Shown piece by piece: positions 17,518 to 25,323 of a stretch of 64,000 nt of DNA. This DNA comes from Paenibacillus donghaensis (GTDB lineage: Bacteria; Bacillota; Bacilli; Paenibacillales; Paenibacillaceae): the NCBI RefSeq assembly GCF_002192415.1, contig NZ_CP021780.1:3720001-3784000 (forward strand), in the 5' to 3' direction. How positions within the stretch are numbered: position 1 is the first letter of the stretch; every line of letters begins with the position of its first letter. Both the position numbers and the translations under genes were made by a program. Under the pieces are notes generated by a model. That model ran no database searches. It was given only the letters and a program-made list of their open reading frames with translations, and was not told the DNA's origin.

Positions 17518-17790
17518 TTATTTCTGAAGCTTTGACTCATGGAACTTCTTCATCACGCCAGCTTTGGAAAGCAAGTTGCGGACGGTATCCGATGCTTGCG
17601 CACCTGTTTGAAGCCATTTAAGAGCTTTTTCTTCATCGATCTTTACTACTGCCGGTTGTTCGATCGGATTATAATAACCGATTTCCTCGATGAAACGACC
17701 GTCACGAGGGGACCGGGAATCGGAAACCACTAGACGATAGAAAGGCGCTTTATGTGCACCCATTCTTTTCAGACGAATACGTACTGCCAC
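17518..17790 (-). CDS. rpsP: 30S ribosomal protein S16
   Basis: A 90-residue ribosomal protein, recognised by [40 protein letters not shown] and [14 protein letters not shown]. It starts with GTG, preceded by AAGGAGGTG with 7-nt spacing; frames further upstream are only read-through. It lies 22 nt before khpA. Confidence 0.98.
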   Translation of the reverse strand: MAVRIRLKRMGAHKAPFYRLVVSDSRSPRDGRFIEEIGYYNPIEQPAVVKIDEEKALKWLQTGAQASDTVRNLLSKAGVMKKFHESKLQK

Positions 17791-18124
17791 GAAATTCACC
17801 TCCTTAAAATAGTTTCGATCCCTCCCAAACCCTCCCTTAGCCAAGGGAGGGCCCCAAAGGGCTGCACCCTCTGGACTCCCGCTAAGTGCAATTGGCGTGG
17901 GAGTTCTGGTGGATGGCGCTTGGGAAGTTGGGAGCATGATCGCTTTACGTCCCTGACGGGACACGCTTAACTGTTGCGGTATATAGATACGGGTTGAAAC
18001 CCTGCAAACACAAGAGTGAAAACTAAGACTAAGAGATTAAGGTCAAAAGATTAAGGTCAAGACCCCTTGGATCTTCTGATGTTGTACAATGTCAGATCGA
18101 AACGAACCTTTAGATCAAAACACC
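17791..18124. other. 334-nt spacer between ffh and rpsP with hairpins and a direct repeat
   Basis: CCCTCCCTT-AGCC-AAGGGAGGG forms a 9-bp hairpin near 17830-17851, beside a GC-rich stretch that looks like an intergenic repeat element. AGATTAAGGTCAA occurs twice, at 18034-18046 and 18048-18060. No gene is seen. The gap is long for an operon, so rpsP may have its own promoter here. Confidence 0.5.
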
Positions 18125-19513
18125 TTAACGGAAGGGGAACTTCATGCCCTTGCCGCCAAGACCCTTGAGCTGCTTCATGGCGTTCTTCGCGCCCTTACCA
18201 CCGGCGCCTCCGCCCATCATTCCGGAGAACTGCTTCATCATCTTGCGCATCTCGTCGAATTGCTTGATCAGGCGGTTGACCTCGGCAACCGAGGTGCCGC
18301 TGCCGGCAGCAATCCGCTTGCGGCGGTTATGATTCATGATCTCAGGCTGACGTTTCTCCGTCTTGGTCATGGAATGCACAATCGCCTCTACGCGGCCCAT
18401 CTGCTTGTCATCGACCTTCAGGTCCTTCATGCCCTTGGCTTTGTTCATGCCAGGCAGCATATCCAGAATCTGATCGATCGGACCCAGCTTCTTGACCTGA
18501 TCCATCTGTTCCAGGAAATCATCGAACGTAAATTCGGCATTGCGCATCTTACGTTCCATTTCCTTGGCTTTGTCGGTGTCAATATTGGCCTGGGCCTTCT
18601 CGATCAACGACAGCATATCACCCATACCAAGGATACGGGAAGCCATCCGCTCCGGATGGAACGGCTCCAGCGCATCGATCTTCTCGCCCAGAGCGGCGAA
18701 CTTGATCGGGCAGCCGGTAACCGCCTTAACCGACAACGCGGCACCACCGCGGCTGTCGCCATCCAGCTTCGTCAGCACGACGCCGGTAAGCTCCAGCTGC
18801 TTGTTGAAGCTGTCGGCTACGTTGACGGCATCCTGACCGGTCATCGCATCGACAACCAGCAGCACCTCGTCAGGGTTGACGGAACTGTGGATCTGCTTCA
18901 GCTCTTCCATCAGTTCTTCATCAATATGCAGGCGGCCTGCGGTATCGATAATAACATAATCCAGACTGTTGTCCTTGGCATGCTGCACGGCTTGCTTGGC
19001 AATCTCTACCGGGCTCGTCTGATCTCCCAAGGAGAACACCGGAGCCTTAATCTGCTCACCGAGCACCTGGAGCTGCTTGATCGCAGCCGGGCGGTATATA
19101 TCAGCCGCTACCAGTAGCGGACGGCTGTTGCCCTTCTGCAGCAGCTTGGCCAGCTTGCCGGAGGTGGTTGTCTTACCCGCCCCTTGCAGACCTACCATCA
19201 TAATGACTGTCGGCGGCTTGTTCGACTTCGCCAGCTTCGCCTGGCTCCCGCCCATCAGATCAGTTAATTCCTTGTTTACGATGTCGATAATAACCATGCC
19301 GGGAGTAAAGCTGTCCATTACTTCCTTGCCGACCGATTTCTCTTTCACCTTGGATACGAAATCCTTGACGACCTTAAAGTTAACGTCCGCTTCGAGCAGC
19401 GCCAGCCGCACTTCACGCATTGCTTCATTTACATCATCTTCGGAAACCTTGCCCTTGCCGCGCAGCTTGCTGAACACATTCTGCAATCTTCCGGTTAAAC
19501 CTTCAAACGCCAT
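18125..19513 (-). CDS. ffh: Signal recognition particle protein Ffh
   Basis: A 462-residue GTPase that binds signal peptides and 4.5S/6S SRP RNA and targets ribosomes to FtsY and SecYEG. The N domain (1-85) is followed by the G domain with P-loop GLQGAGKTTT (108-117), DTAGR (190-194) and TKLDGDSRGG, then the methionine-rich M domain from about residue 300 with SGTSVAEVNRLIKQF and a Gly/Met tail. Full length. It follows ylxM in the same operon. Confidence 0.98.
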   Translation of the reverse strand: MAFEGLTGRLQNVFSKLRGKGKVSEDDVNEAMREVRLALLEADVNFKVVKDFVSKVKEKSVGKEVMDSFTPGMVIIDIVNKELTDLMGGSQAKLAKSNKPPTVIMMVGLQGAGKTTTSGKLAKLLQKGNSRPLLVAADIYRPAAIKQLQVLGEQIKAPVFSLGDQTSPVEIAKQAVQHAKDNSLDYVIIDTAGRLHIDEELMEELKQIHSSVNPDEVLLVVDAMTGQDAVNVADSFNKQLELTGVVLTKLDGDSRGGAALSVKAVTGCPIKFAALGEKIDALEPFHPERMASRILGMGDMLSLIEKAQANIDTDKAKEMERKMRNAEFTFDDFLEQMDQVKKLGPIDQILDMLPGMNKAKGMKDLKVDDKQMGRVEAIVHSMTKTEKRQPEIMNHNRRKRIAAGSGTSVAEVNRLIKQFDEMRKMMKQFSGMMGGGAGGKGAKNAMKQLKGLGGKGMKFPFR

Positions 19514-19534
19514 ATGCAGCTTTCTCCCTTCATG

Positions 19535-19891
19535 CTACTCCAACCTCTGCAAACGATCCACGATATCCGCGAACCGCAGTTTATATTGCTCAGGCAGCAT
19601 CCCATCATCCGGCAGTCTGCGCAGTTCTTCTAGATACTTGTTGCGGCTCTCATGCTTGACCAGCAGGCCAAGTTTATCTTCATAATTCTCAAGCACCTGC
19701 TCAGCCCGCTTAATATGCTCATACACGGCCTGACGGCTGATTTCAAATTCAGCGGCAATCTCTCCCAGGGAGAAATCATCATGAAAATAATATTTAAGGA
19801 ACGTTTGCTGCTTATCCGTAAGCAGCCGTTCATAAAAGGCAAACAATAAGTTAATTCGGTTCGTCTTCTCGAGCCTATTCTCCTGACTCAT
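19535..19891 (-). CDS. ylxM: YlxM family DNA-binding protein
   Basis: A 118-residue helix-turn-helix protein of the UPF0122 family, which is nearly always next to ffh and is thought to influence the SRP pathway. The sigma-70 region 4-like HTH is FSLGEIAAEFEISRQAVYEHIKRAE (about 41-65, quoted without a break only in part: SLGEIAAEFEISRQAVYEHI). ATG 19891 has GGGAG upstream. The SigA promoter at 19946-19974 lies 55 nt upstream. Confidence 0.95.
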   Translation of the reverse strand: MSQENRLEKTNRINLLFAFYERLLTDKQQTFLKYYFHDDFSLGEIAAEFEISRQAVYEHIKRAEQVLENYEDKLGLLVKHESRNKYLEELRRLPDDGMLPEQYKLRFADIVDRLQRLE

Positions 19892-19945
19892 TAAGGGCAC
19901 TCCCTTCGTCAAGGACAAACACTTTACACCTTCACAACGTCCCTT

Positions 19946-19974
19946 ATGATACCGAAAACAAAGAAAGATGTCAA
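19946..19974 (-). promoter_or_regulatory. SigA-type promoter of ylxM-ffh
   Basis: On the minus strand TTGACA (19974-19969), a 17-nt spacer and TATCAT (19951-19946) lie 55 nt before the ylxM start. Confidence 0.85.
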
Positions 19975-20043
19975 GCTTTTTTACTTGTCATCTTATTCTT
20001 TGCCGCAGCACCCATTATAGATGCTCCGCTTTGGGGTAAACTG

Positions 20044-20688
20044 TTACAGTGGCAGCAGATAAATCAGCACTACGAAGAAGTGAATTACCGTTCCTCCGAG
20101 AACGAACATATGCCATACGGCATGATGGAAAGGGAATCCCCGCCACACATAAAATACGGTTCCCAATGTGTACAGCAGCCCGCCTGCCATCAGCAGCATC
20201 ATCCCGGTAGCCGGAATGACTGCAGCCAGCGGATTCCAGGCAATCACGATCATCCAGCCCATGGCGATGTAGAAGATGGTGGACATGAACAGGAATTTTT
20301 TGACGAAGAACGCCTTGAAGAATATCCCGAACACCGCCACACCCCAGGCTATACCGAACAGCGTCCAGCCCAGCGTACCGCGGATCGCCACCAGCATAAA
20401 CGGGGTGTACGTCCCGGCGATAAACAAATAAATCGAGGAATGGTCAAGGAATTCGAAGAAATCCTTCGCCTTGCCTTCCCTGAGACTATGCACAAGTGTC
20501 GAGTTCAAATACAGCAGCAGCATGGTTGTGCCATAGATGGTGAAGCTGACTACATGCCAAGCCGTCCCATTCAGACTGGCATAAACAATAAGCAGCACCA
20601 GCGCAGCCACGCTTAGAACGGCACCTAAGCCATGCGTGATTGCGTTAGCCACCTCTTCCTTGCGGCTGTACGTATGTGTATTAGCCAT
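20044..20688 (-). CDS. Hemolysin III / PAQR-family membrane protein
   Basis: A 214-residue protein with seven membrane helices. Family marks are ANAITHGLGAVLSVAAL, HSLREGKAKDFFEFLDHSSIYLFIAGTY (shown here as FEFLDHSSIYLFIAGTYTP), and FHHAVWHMFVLGGTVIHFF. The conserved H, D and late H residues bind zinc in PAQR hydrolases. The bacterial role is unclear despite the hemolysin name. ATG 20688 has AAGGA 8 nt upstream. Confidence 0.92.
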   Translation of the reverse strand: MANTHTYSRKEEVANAITHGLGAVLSVAALVLLIVYASLNGTAWHVVSFTIYGTTMLLLYLNSTLVHSLREGKAKDFFEFLDHSSIYLFIAGTYTPFMLVAIRGTLGWTLFGIAWGVAVFGIFFKAFFVKKFLFMSTIFYIAMGWMIVIAWNPLAAVIPATGMMLLMAGGLLYTLGTVFYVWRGFPFHHAVWHMFVLGGTVIHFFVVLIYLLPL

Positions 20689-20779
20689 ACCCAAATCCTT
20701 CCGTTTGCGGTTTTCTTCTATTATATCCGTTTCACGGGAGGCATTCCACTACTGCAGGCATATTCCGCCTTATCCCTGC

Positions 20780-22297
20780 TTACAGTTTATAGAGCTCGGT
20801 GTATTTGGCTTCCAGGTAATCGGCCAGATAATCGGGGTTCAGTGGCTCTCCAGTTACCTCCAGAATGATCTCCGCAGGGGTAAGGGCGCGGCCATGACGG
20901 TGAATTTTCTCTGTCAGCCACTCCTTGATCGGCAGCAGATTGCCGGCAGCGATTAATTCATCCAGCTCAGGCATCTCTTTGCGCAGCGTGTGCATCATCT
21001 GTGCGGCATACATATTCCCCAGGGAGTATGAGGCAAAATAACCAAAGTCTCCACCCGACCAATGTACATCCTGCAGCACACCCAGCTGATCTGACGGAGG
21101 CGTAATTCCAAGGTACTGCTGATATTTGGCATTCCACACTTCTGGCAGCTCCTGAACGCTAAGCCCTTCATTGAAAATAAGCTTCTCGATTTCATAACGG
21201 ACAATAATGTGCAGATTATAAGTCAACTCGTCGGATTCGGTACGGATGAATGAATTCCCTACACTGTTAATGGCACGGTAGAAATCCACCAGCTCCACAT
21301 TGGCCAGCTGTTCCGGGAAATGCTGCTGCAGATCACCATAATAACGTTCCCAGAAAGGCAGGCTGCGCCCGATCATATTCTCCCACAGTCTGGATTGGGA
21401 TTCATGGATACCCATGGATGTGCCTCCGGCAAGCACAGTGCCTACAAGGTCAGGGCTGACGTTCTGCTCATATAGCGCATGTCCGCCTTCATGAAGGGAG
21501 CTGAATACCGCACTGGGCAAATTATCCTGTAGATAGTGGGTAGTAATACGCACATCTCCCGGACTTAAGCCGGTGGCAAACGGATGCACACTCTCATCAA
21601 GACGGCCCGCTTCGAAGTCGTAACCCATCTGCCCCAGAATGAAGAGGCTGAATTTCTGCTGCTGCTCCTTGTCAAAGATCTGCTGCAAAAAGCTGGTGTC
21701 CGGCTTGTTCGGCGAAGCCGAAATCGCCTCTACTAGCGGCACCAGACGGTTGCGCAGCCGGGAGAAGATGGCATCCACCTCGGTCACAGTCAAATCAGGC
21801 TCATACATATCGAGCAATGTGTCATAACGGGTATTTTTGACACCCCAGTAATCAATAAACTCTTGTTTGAAAGCAACGATTTGGCTTAGAAAAGGCTCGA
21901 AGCTGGCGAAATCATTATTCTCCTTCGCTTCTTCCCAGATGGTCTGGGCGTGGGCAGACAGCTTCGAGTATTCTTCATACCGTTCAGCGGGAATACTCTT
22001 GCTGCGCTCATACTCCTTGCGGCAATCCTTGACGATCTTGTTCTGCACGCTGCTTAGCTGCTCCATCACTTCAGGACGGCTGAACAGCTCGGTGAACGCT
22101 CCCATTTCCTCAGAGGTTTCCAGACGGAACAGTTCTCCGCTGAGCATACCGAGTGTTCCTGAACGCACTTCCACACCTTTGCGCGGAGCACCGGTACGCA
22201 GATCCCAGTGAAGCAGACTGATCGCTTCAAGATACCCGCTCATTTTCAATAAATACTTGCTGAATTTCTCCCACTCTAACTTAATAGATTCTTCCAT
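20780..22297 (-). CDS. M32 family metallocarboxypeptidase (Taq type)
   Basis: A 505-residue zinc carboxypeptidase that trims C-terminal residues from peptides in the cytosol. The zinc site is HEGGH at 269-273 with the third ligand E299 in GTSMGIHESQSRLWEN. N-terminal LHWDLRTGAPRKG and late GDFGYFASYSLGNMYAAQM are typical of the family. Length matches (about 500). AGGTG lies upstream of ATG 22297. Last host gene before the prophage; attL is 55 nt upstream of its start. Confidence 0.96.
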   Translation of the reverse strand: MEESIKLEWEKFSKYLLKMSGYLEAISLLHWDLRTGAPRKGVEVRSGTLGMLSGELFRLETSEEMGAFTELFSRPEVMEQLSSVQNKIVKDCRKEYERSKSIPAERYEEYSKLSAHAQTIWEEAKENNDFASFEPFLSQIVAFKQEFIDYWGVKNTRYDTLLDMYEPDLTVTEVDAIFSRLRNRLVPLVEAISASPNKPDTSFLQQIFDKEQQQKFSLFILGQMGYDFEAGRLDESVHPFATGLSPGDVRITTHYLQDNLPSAVFSSLHEGGHALYEQNVSPDLVGTVLAGGTSMGIHESQSRLWENMIGRSLPFWERYYGDLQQHFPEQLANVELVDFYRAINSVGNSFIRTESDELTYNLHIIVRYEIEKLIFNEGLSVQELPEVWNAKYQQYLGITPPSDQLGVLQDVHWSGGDFGYFASYSLGNMYAAQMMHTLRKEMPELDELIAAGNLLPIKEWLTEKIHRHGRALTPAEIILEVTGEPLNPDYLADYLEAKYTELYKL

Positions 22298-22351
22298 TCC
22301 AGAGACACCTGCTTTCTATATTTTCCCACTCCTCTTGATGATACTTTTTTA

Positions 22352-22367
22352 AATAAGTATAATCAAC
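22352..22367. repeat. attL core
   Basis: AATAAGTATAATCAAC is repeated exactly at 63449-63464, and identity stops at both edges. It contains TATAAT at 22358-22363, with TTGATG 17 nt upstream (22335-22340). It lies 55 nt before the M32 peptidase start, in the host spacer. Confidence 0.8.
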
Positions 22368-22475
22368 AGCACCTACAGGAAAATAGTTAATACGAGTCAA
22401 AGCTGCATAGAATATATGTTTTTCGAAATAGCTACCTACCTTCACCTACATGAAAAAAGATCAATCTACAACCAC

Positions 22476-22497
22476 TCGCGAGGGTAAAGTGCGGGTA
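22476..22497 (+). repeat. Candidate integrase arm-type site, left arm
   Basis: AAGTGCGGGTA (22487-22497) is preceded by a degenerate copy (22476-22486). Together GGGTAAAGTGCGGGTA (22482-22497) matches 63381-63396 exactly. Being inside the outer repeat on both sides and in the same orientation, these look like integrase arm sites rather than the crossover core. Confidence 0.6.
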
Positions 22498-22502
22498 ACG
22501 TA

Positions 22503-22546
22503 AAAATTAAAAAAAATAGCCGTCCAGGATCACTCCTGTGACGGCT
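22503..22546 (-). terminator. Terminator of the left-end HTH gene
   Basis: AGCCGTC and GACGGCT form the stem (22518-22546), overlapping the end of the HTH gene. On the minus strand an A/T-rich tail with a run of T follows. Confidence 0.8.
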
Positions 22547-22751
22547 CTTTGTCGTATACCAATAAGTCCCCCACTCCGCATTGAAAATATTCGCAGAGCT
22601 TAGTAATCAAATCACGAGGGAAATGTCGCGACTCATCATTGTAGAGCTGCCGCACCGTTTCAAACCTGTACTCAATATCTTTGGCCACTTGCCGGATTGA
22701 CTTCCCGCTGGCGTCTACCATTGGTTTTAGCTGGGAATGAACTTGTCCCAT
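22530..22751 (-). CDS. Cro/CI-family HTH regulator, left-end switch
   Basis: A 73-residue protein made of one HTH domain: KSIRQVAKDIEYRFETVRQL (about 17-36), ending in CEYFQCGVGDLLVYDKEP, typical of the short YozG-like HTH_26 group. AGGTG lies before the ATG. The gene is divergent from small rightward genes across a 140-nt region with three TGACAC operators, one of which covers its own promoter. It probably represses both promoters. This is separate from the main CI/Cro switch at 61 kb. Confidence 0.85.
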   Translation of the reverse strand: MGQVHSQLKPMVDASGKSIRQVAKDIEYRFETVRQLYNDESRHFPRDLITKLCEYFQCGVGDLLVYDKEPSQE

Positions 22752-22770
22752 AGAATCACCTCACAGGACA

Positions 22771-22865
22771 AGCATACATTGACACGAAAAATGTGTCAAT
22801 AAGGTATTGACACTAAATTAGAGTCATGATATATTATAGATGTGGATGACACGAATTAAGTGTCA
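22771..22865. promoter_or_regulatory. Divergent promoters with three operator copies
   Basis: Operators: ATTGACAC-N7-GTGTCAAT at 22778-22800; ATTGACAC-N7-GAGTCAT at 22806-22827; TGACAC-N7-GTGTCA at 22847-22865. The leftward promoter is TTGACA (22799-22794), 17 nt, TATGCT (22776-22771). The rightward one is TTGACA (22807-22812), 17 nt, TATATT (22830-22835). The first two operators each cover a -35 box; the third lies just after the rightward start region. Confidence 0.88.
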
Positions 22866-22892
22866 GATGCAGAATGGAGGTGAACAAGTCAC

Positions 22893-23009
22893 ATGAAAGA
22901 TTGGGTAACGCTCCTAACAGCAATCATCCAGCTTATCACAGCAACATTGCTGCTAAAGGACAAAAAGAAAGGAACCAAAAAACGAAGCCGCCACGGCAAA
23001 CGTAAATAG
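22893..23009 (+). CDS. 38-residue membrane peptide with basic tail
   Basis: The frame starts MKDWVTLLTAIIQLITATLL and ends in a very basic tail (KDKKKGTKKRSRHGKRK). One membrane helix with a positive cytoplasmic tail resembles small phage membrane proteins or type I toxin-like peptides; no antitoxin RNA was identified. GGAGGTG lies about 11 nt before the ATG. First gene downstream of the operator-controlled rightward promoter. Confidence 0.6.
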   Translation: MKDWVTLLTAIIQLITATLLLKDKKKGTKKRSRHGKRK

Positions 23010-23114
23010 GTTCCCGGAGAGTAGGAGTAGCACCTCCTGCTCTCCACCCAATCATAACATAAACGGTTTGGACGATACAATCTGCCGGCGGGCATACGCG
23101 GGAGGCATAGAGTT

Positions 23115-23273
23115 ATGGATAAAGCAAAATATGTCGTTACGGAGCATAAAGGACACTGGGTAACTAATGACGCCTATAGCATGAAGGACGTTCAAGCTAT
23201 CGTTTCGGGTCTTATCCGTGAGGCTAAAGAAGAAGGCCGAAAAACGCTGAGTCTGATGATTGAAATCAAATAG
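23115..23273 (+). CDS. 52-residue phage protein
   Basis: The frame begins MDKAKYVVTEHKGHWVTND and ends SLMIEIK. Soluble and charged; GGGAGG lies 9 nt upstream of the ATG. Part of the rightward left-end operon. Function not recognised. Confidence 0.6.
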   Translation: MDKAKYVVTEHKGHWVTNDAYSMKDVQAIVSGLIREAKEEGRKTLSLMIEIK

Positions 23274-23286
23274 AGGAGGAATCCAC

Positions 23287-23373
23287 ATGCTGAACACAAT
23301 CACCTGGATCATTATCGTTGCCGCGCTGATCGTCTCTGTGGCCGCGATGCTTAAAGCCAGAGGGCGGCGCTAA
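23287..23373 (+). CDS. 28-residue membrane peptide
   Basis: MLNTITWIIIVAALIVSVAA followed by MLKARGRR: one hydrophobic helix with a basic end. AGGAGGA lies 8 nt upstream. Its stop overlaps the next start (TAATG), supporting coupled translation and therefore a real gene. Confidence 0.55.
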   Translation: MLNTITWIIIVAALIVSVAAMLKARGRR

Positions 23374-23615
23374 TGCTGCCCGTACACCATCGACTGGCTG
23401 AGCTGTACCATCTGCACAAAGCGGGCAAACTCACCATGGAGCACGGCCCCGAGCTGCTGCAATGTCTGCAGATCAATGCCCGGTACTGCTGGGACACCTT
23501 GAAGCTACGGCAGCTCTCCAACACGGCAGCGACCACGAACGACACCGCATGGCTCACTGAACTGCGGATACGCGAAGAAGCCCTACGGCTGACTGGGAGG
23601 GCACCCACCTTATGA
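23373..23615 (+). CDS. 80-residue phage protein
   Basis: A soluble, mostly helical protein (MLPVHHRLAELYHLHKAGKL, then LQCLQINARYCWDTLKL). The HRLAELY...CL pattern is one I associate with small Paenibacillus phage proteins, but I know no function. It overlaps both neighbours by a few nucleotides (TAATG upstream, ATGA downstream). Confidence 0.7.
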   Translation: MLPVHHRLAELYHLHKAGKLTMEHGPELLQCLQINARYCWDTLKLRQLSNTAATTNDTAWLTELRIREEALRLTGRAPTL

Positions 23616-23845
23616 AACTAACAGATATTAAGCCAGGCATGCGCGTACGGATCGCAGCGAAGCATCCCAGCGGATACGGTGGCCGCACCGGTAGCGTGCT
23701 GGCCGTGGGTACGTTTGAACCTCTTGACCAGTGTGGGGTGCTGCTGGATATCGGGGAGGCGCTGCTGACGGTAATCGAGCCGGAAGCGCTAGAAGAAGCG
23801 CCTGAAGAACCGCTGCCCCCAGGCTGGGAAGAGTTTGAGATATAA
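23612..23845 (+). CDS. 77-residue beta-rich phage protein
   Basis: MKLTDIKPGMRVRIAAKHPS, then GYGGRTGSVLAVGTFEP suggest a small SH3-like barrel (KOW-like pattern), with an acidic tail ending PPGWEEFEI. Translationally coupled to the preceding gene (ATGA). Last gene of the rightward left-end operon; converges on the lysis operon terminator. Function unknown. Confidence 0.7.
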   Translation: MKLTDIKPGMRVRIAAKHPSGYGGRTGSVLAVGTFEPLDQCGVLLDIGEALLTVIEPEALEEAPEEPLPPGWEEFEI

Positions 23846-23846
23846 A

Positions 23847-23885
23847 CAAAAAAAGCCCTGCTAACCGTAATGGTCGGCAGGGCTT
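23847..23885 (-). terminator. Terminator of the late (lysis) operon
   Basis: AAGCCCTGC and GCAGGGCTT form the stem (23853-23861 with 23877-23885). On the minus strand a T-run follows. It is shared by the convergent left-end operon. Confidence 0.88.
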
Positions 23886-23907
23886 AAATTCGTAAACGCT
23901 TGGGAAT

Positions 23908-24573
23908 TTACTTTGTGATGTTTACCGTCTTACTCACGGCGTCATATTTCACCGTAGCACCCAAAGCTTCCGCCACGGCGCGGGCTGGCGTGTACGTAAC
24001 CCCGGCATCGATCACGCCGTCGGCTACTTTCTTGCCGTTGACCTTTACCGTTACCTCTTCACCCTTCACATCGTCGTCCTCCTTTAATTTGGCGGCCACC
24101 ATGGCCTTAAACGCCGTCCAGCCCGTCCACTTCCCCCCGTCATACATCAGGCGTGGGCAGATCTTGCCAGACCAATCAAAATGCCTCCGCAGACGATCCA
24201 CGCCCCATCCTCGCTCTTTGAGCATGGAGGCAACCAGATCCACTGCATTATCCAGCGTCTGCGAATAGTTACCGCTCTCGCAAATCTCAATGCCTATACT
24301 TGTCCGGTTACCCGACTTGCTGCCGCTGCCGTCTCCAGAGTGCCAGGCGTTTTCGGTCAGCGGCAGACACTCAACCGTCTCCTTGCTGTCAACGACGATA
24401 TGATAGGACGCCTGCCGGTTGTTGGATGGATTAGTGAGCCATGTGCGTTCCCCTGCTGCGCTGCTGGACGGGTTTCCCGTGTTATGGATAGTGATGGTGG
24501 TCGCAGACATTGCAAAGCCAGGGCGGCGTTTACAGGCTGTCGTGCGCGGTATGTGATCCTTACGATAAATCAT
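23908..24573 (-). CDS. Phage endolysin: N-acetylmuramoyl-L-alanine amidase with stalk domain
   Basis: A 221-residue lysin. The Amidase_2 domain (about 1-150) has the zinc ligands in TTITIHNTGNPSS, a central H in LTENAWHSGDGSG, and a later HFDWSGKICP. The last 50 residues (VKVNGKKVADGVIDAG... ARAVAEALGATVKYD) form a copper-amine-oxidase-like stalk domain, common in Paenibacillus. It cleaves the amide between MurNAc and the stem peptide. The start overlaps the holin stop region by 14 nt; the ribosome site is GAGCGGTG. Confidence 0.92.
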   Translation of the reverse strand: MIYRKDHIPRTTACKRRPGFAMSATTITIHNTGNPSSSAAGERTWLTNPSNNRQASYHIVVDSKETVECLPLTENAWHSGDGSGSKSGNRTSIGIEICESGNYSQTLDNAVDLVASMLKERGWGVDRLRRHFDWSGKICPRLMYDGGKWTGWTAFKAMVAAKLKEDDDVKGEEVTVKVNGKKVADGVIDAGVTYTPARAVAEALGATVKYDAVSKTVNITK

Positions 24574-24838
24574 TGTCGTCACCGCTCTTTCTAGCTTGCT
24601 TAACCAACTGATTACCATACACAGCCACCGCGCCGCAAAGGATACCCTGTAGGACGCTCTCTGCATTAAAGCCCAAGGTGAGCGACACTAGGACGACGGC
24701 TCCCAACGTCACAAGGTAAATAATCGTCCAGTCTGGCACCCGTGGTGTCTGCTTAAGGATGTAGCCGATCACCCAGCATACGGCCACCACAATCAATAAT
24801 TCCGGTTTGATAAAATTCGCGATTGCATTCCATTCCAC
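24560..24838 (-). CDS. Phage holin (Phage_holin_5_2-like)
   Basis: A 92-residue membrane protein with about three helices: LLIVVAVCWVIGYILK, TIIYLVTLGAVVLVSLTLG, VLQGILCGAVAVYGNQLV, and a charged tail. The KPELLIVVAV opening is typical of this family. It forms holes that release the endolysin. GTG 24838 is preferred (AGAAGGGA spaced 9 nt); an ATG at 24847 directly abuts the site. Directly upstream of the amidase. Confidence 0.88.
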   Translation of the reverse strand: MEWNAIANFIKPELLIVVAVCWVIGYILKQTPRVPDWTIIYLVTLGAVVLVSLTLGFNAESVLQGILCGAVAVYGNQLVKQARKSGDDNDLS

Positions 24839-24853
24839 AAAAATCATTCCCTT

Positions 24854-25132
24854 CTATTCTTCAATTTTGTCGATGCGTTTGTGGGCTTGTTTAGCCGACT
24901 CTTCGACGCGCGTTACACGCTCAGCCAGCGCGTCAGTCCGCTGCCCCTGCTGCCTGACATCGGCCCGGATATCATCTACACCGCGTTTGATGTACTCAAC
25001 GTCTGTCCTAAGCGCCGCGCCGCTGCCAGCCTCCTGGGCAACATCCTTTTTGAAGGCAGATGTACGAGTTATCCACCCGAGTACAACTCCGCTTACTGCT
25101 GCTACTATTGCTGTGATTGTTGTAATCTCCAC
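24854..25132 (-). CDS. Membrane-anchored coiled-coil protein in lysis cassette
   Basis: A 92-residue protein: N-terminal membrane helix (ITTITAIVAAVSGVVLGWI), then a long coiled coil (DDIRADVRQQGQRTDALAER, VTRVEESAKQAHKRIDKIEE). This layout resembles holin-accessory proteins of the XhlA type, though XhlA carries its helix at the other end. GTG start with AAGGGGGG upstream. Role in lysis is inferred from position. Confidence 0.7.
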   Translation of the reverse strand: MEITTITAIVAAVSGVVLGWITRTSAFKKDVAQEAGSGAALRTDVEYIKRGVDDIRADVRQQGQRTDALAERVTRVEESAKQAHKRIDKIEE

Positions 25133-25218
25133 TCCCGTTCCCCCCTTAACATAAATAGCCCCAGGTATCTCCCCCAAGAGCAAAATAAAAACGCCTCAAT
25201 GGGCGCATCCAGTAATCT

Positions 25219-25323
25219 CTATTTATCAGCTAACAGCGCGGCCACATCCTCGCGAATCACGGACGGCACTTGCACCAACGTCTTAAGTCCCTTGCGGATC
25301 AAGCTTGCATAAATGGCTGGCAT
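25219..25323 (-). CDS. 34-residue CD1375-like phage protein
   Basis: MPAIYASLIRKGLKTLVQVP followed by a short charged helix and ending LLADK. The IY-x-x-LI-x-KG-x-KT pattern matches the small CD1375/XkdX-like proteins that follow tail genes in Gram-positive phages. The ATG overlaps the stop of the gene before by 4 nt. A weak hairpin with T-rich tail (about 25180-25208) follows. Confidence 0.7.
   Translation of the reverse strand: MPAIYASLIRKGLKTLVQVPSVIREDVAALLADK

Noticed and set aside
18089..19117. Long 342-codon rightward frame over ffh
   Set aside because: It is antisense to ffh, has leucine/histidine-rich random-like composition and no ribosome site; it is a shadow of ffh codon use.
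22482..22497. GGGTAAAGTGCGGGTA pair as the att core
   Set aside because: The outer repeat AATAAGTATAATCAAC is also exact, includes the regenerated host -10 box, and leaves these copies as tandem sites inside both ends, which fits arm sites better. Not fully excluded.
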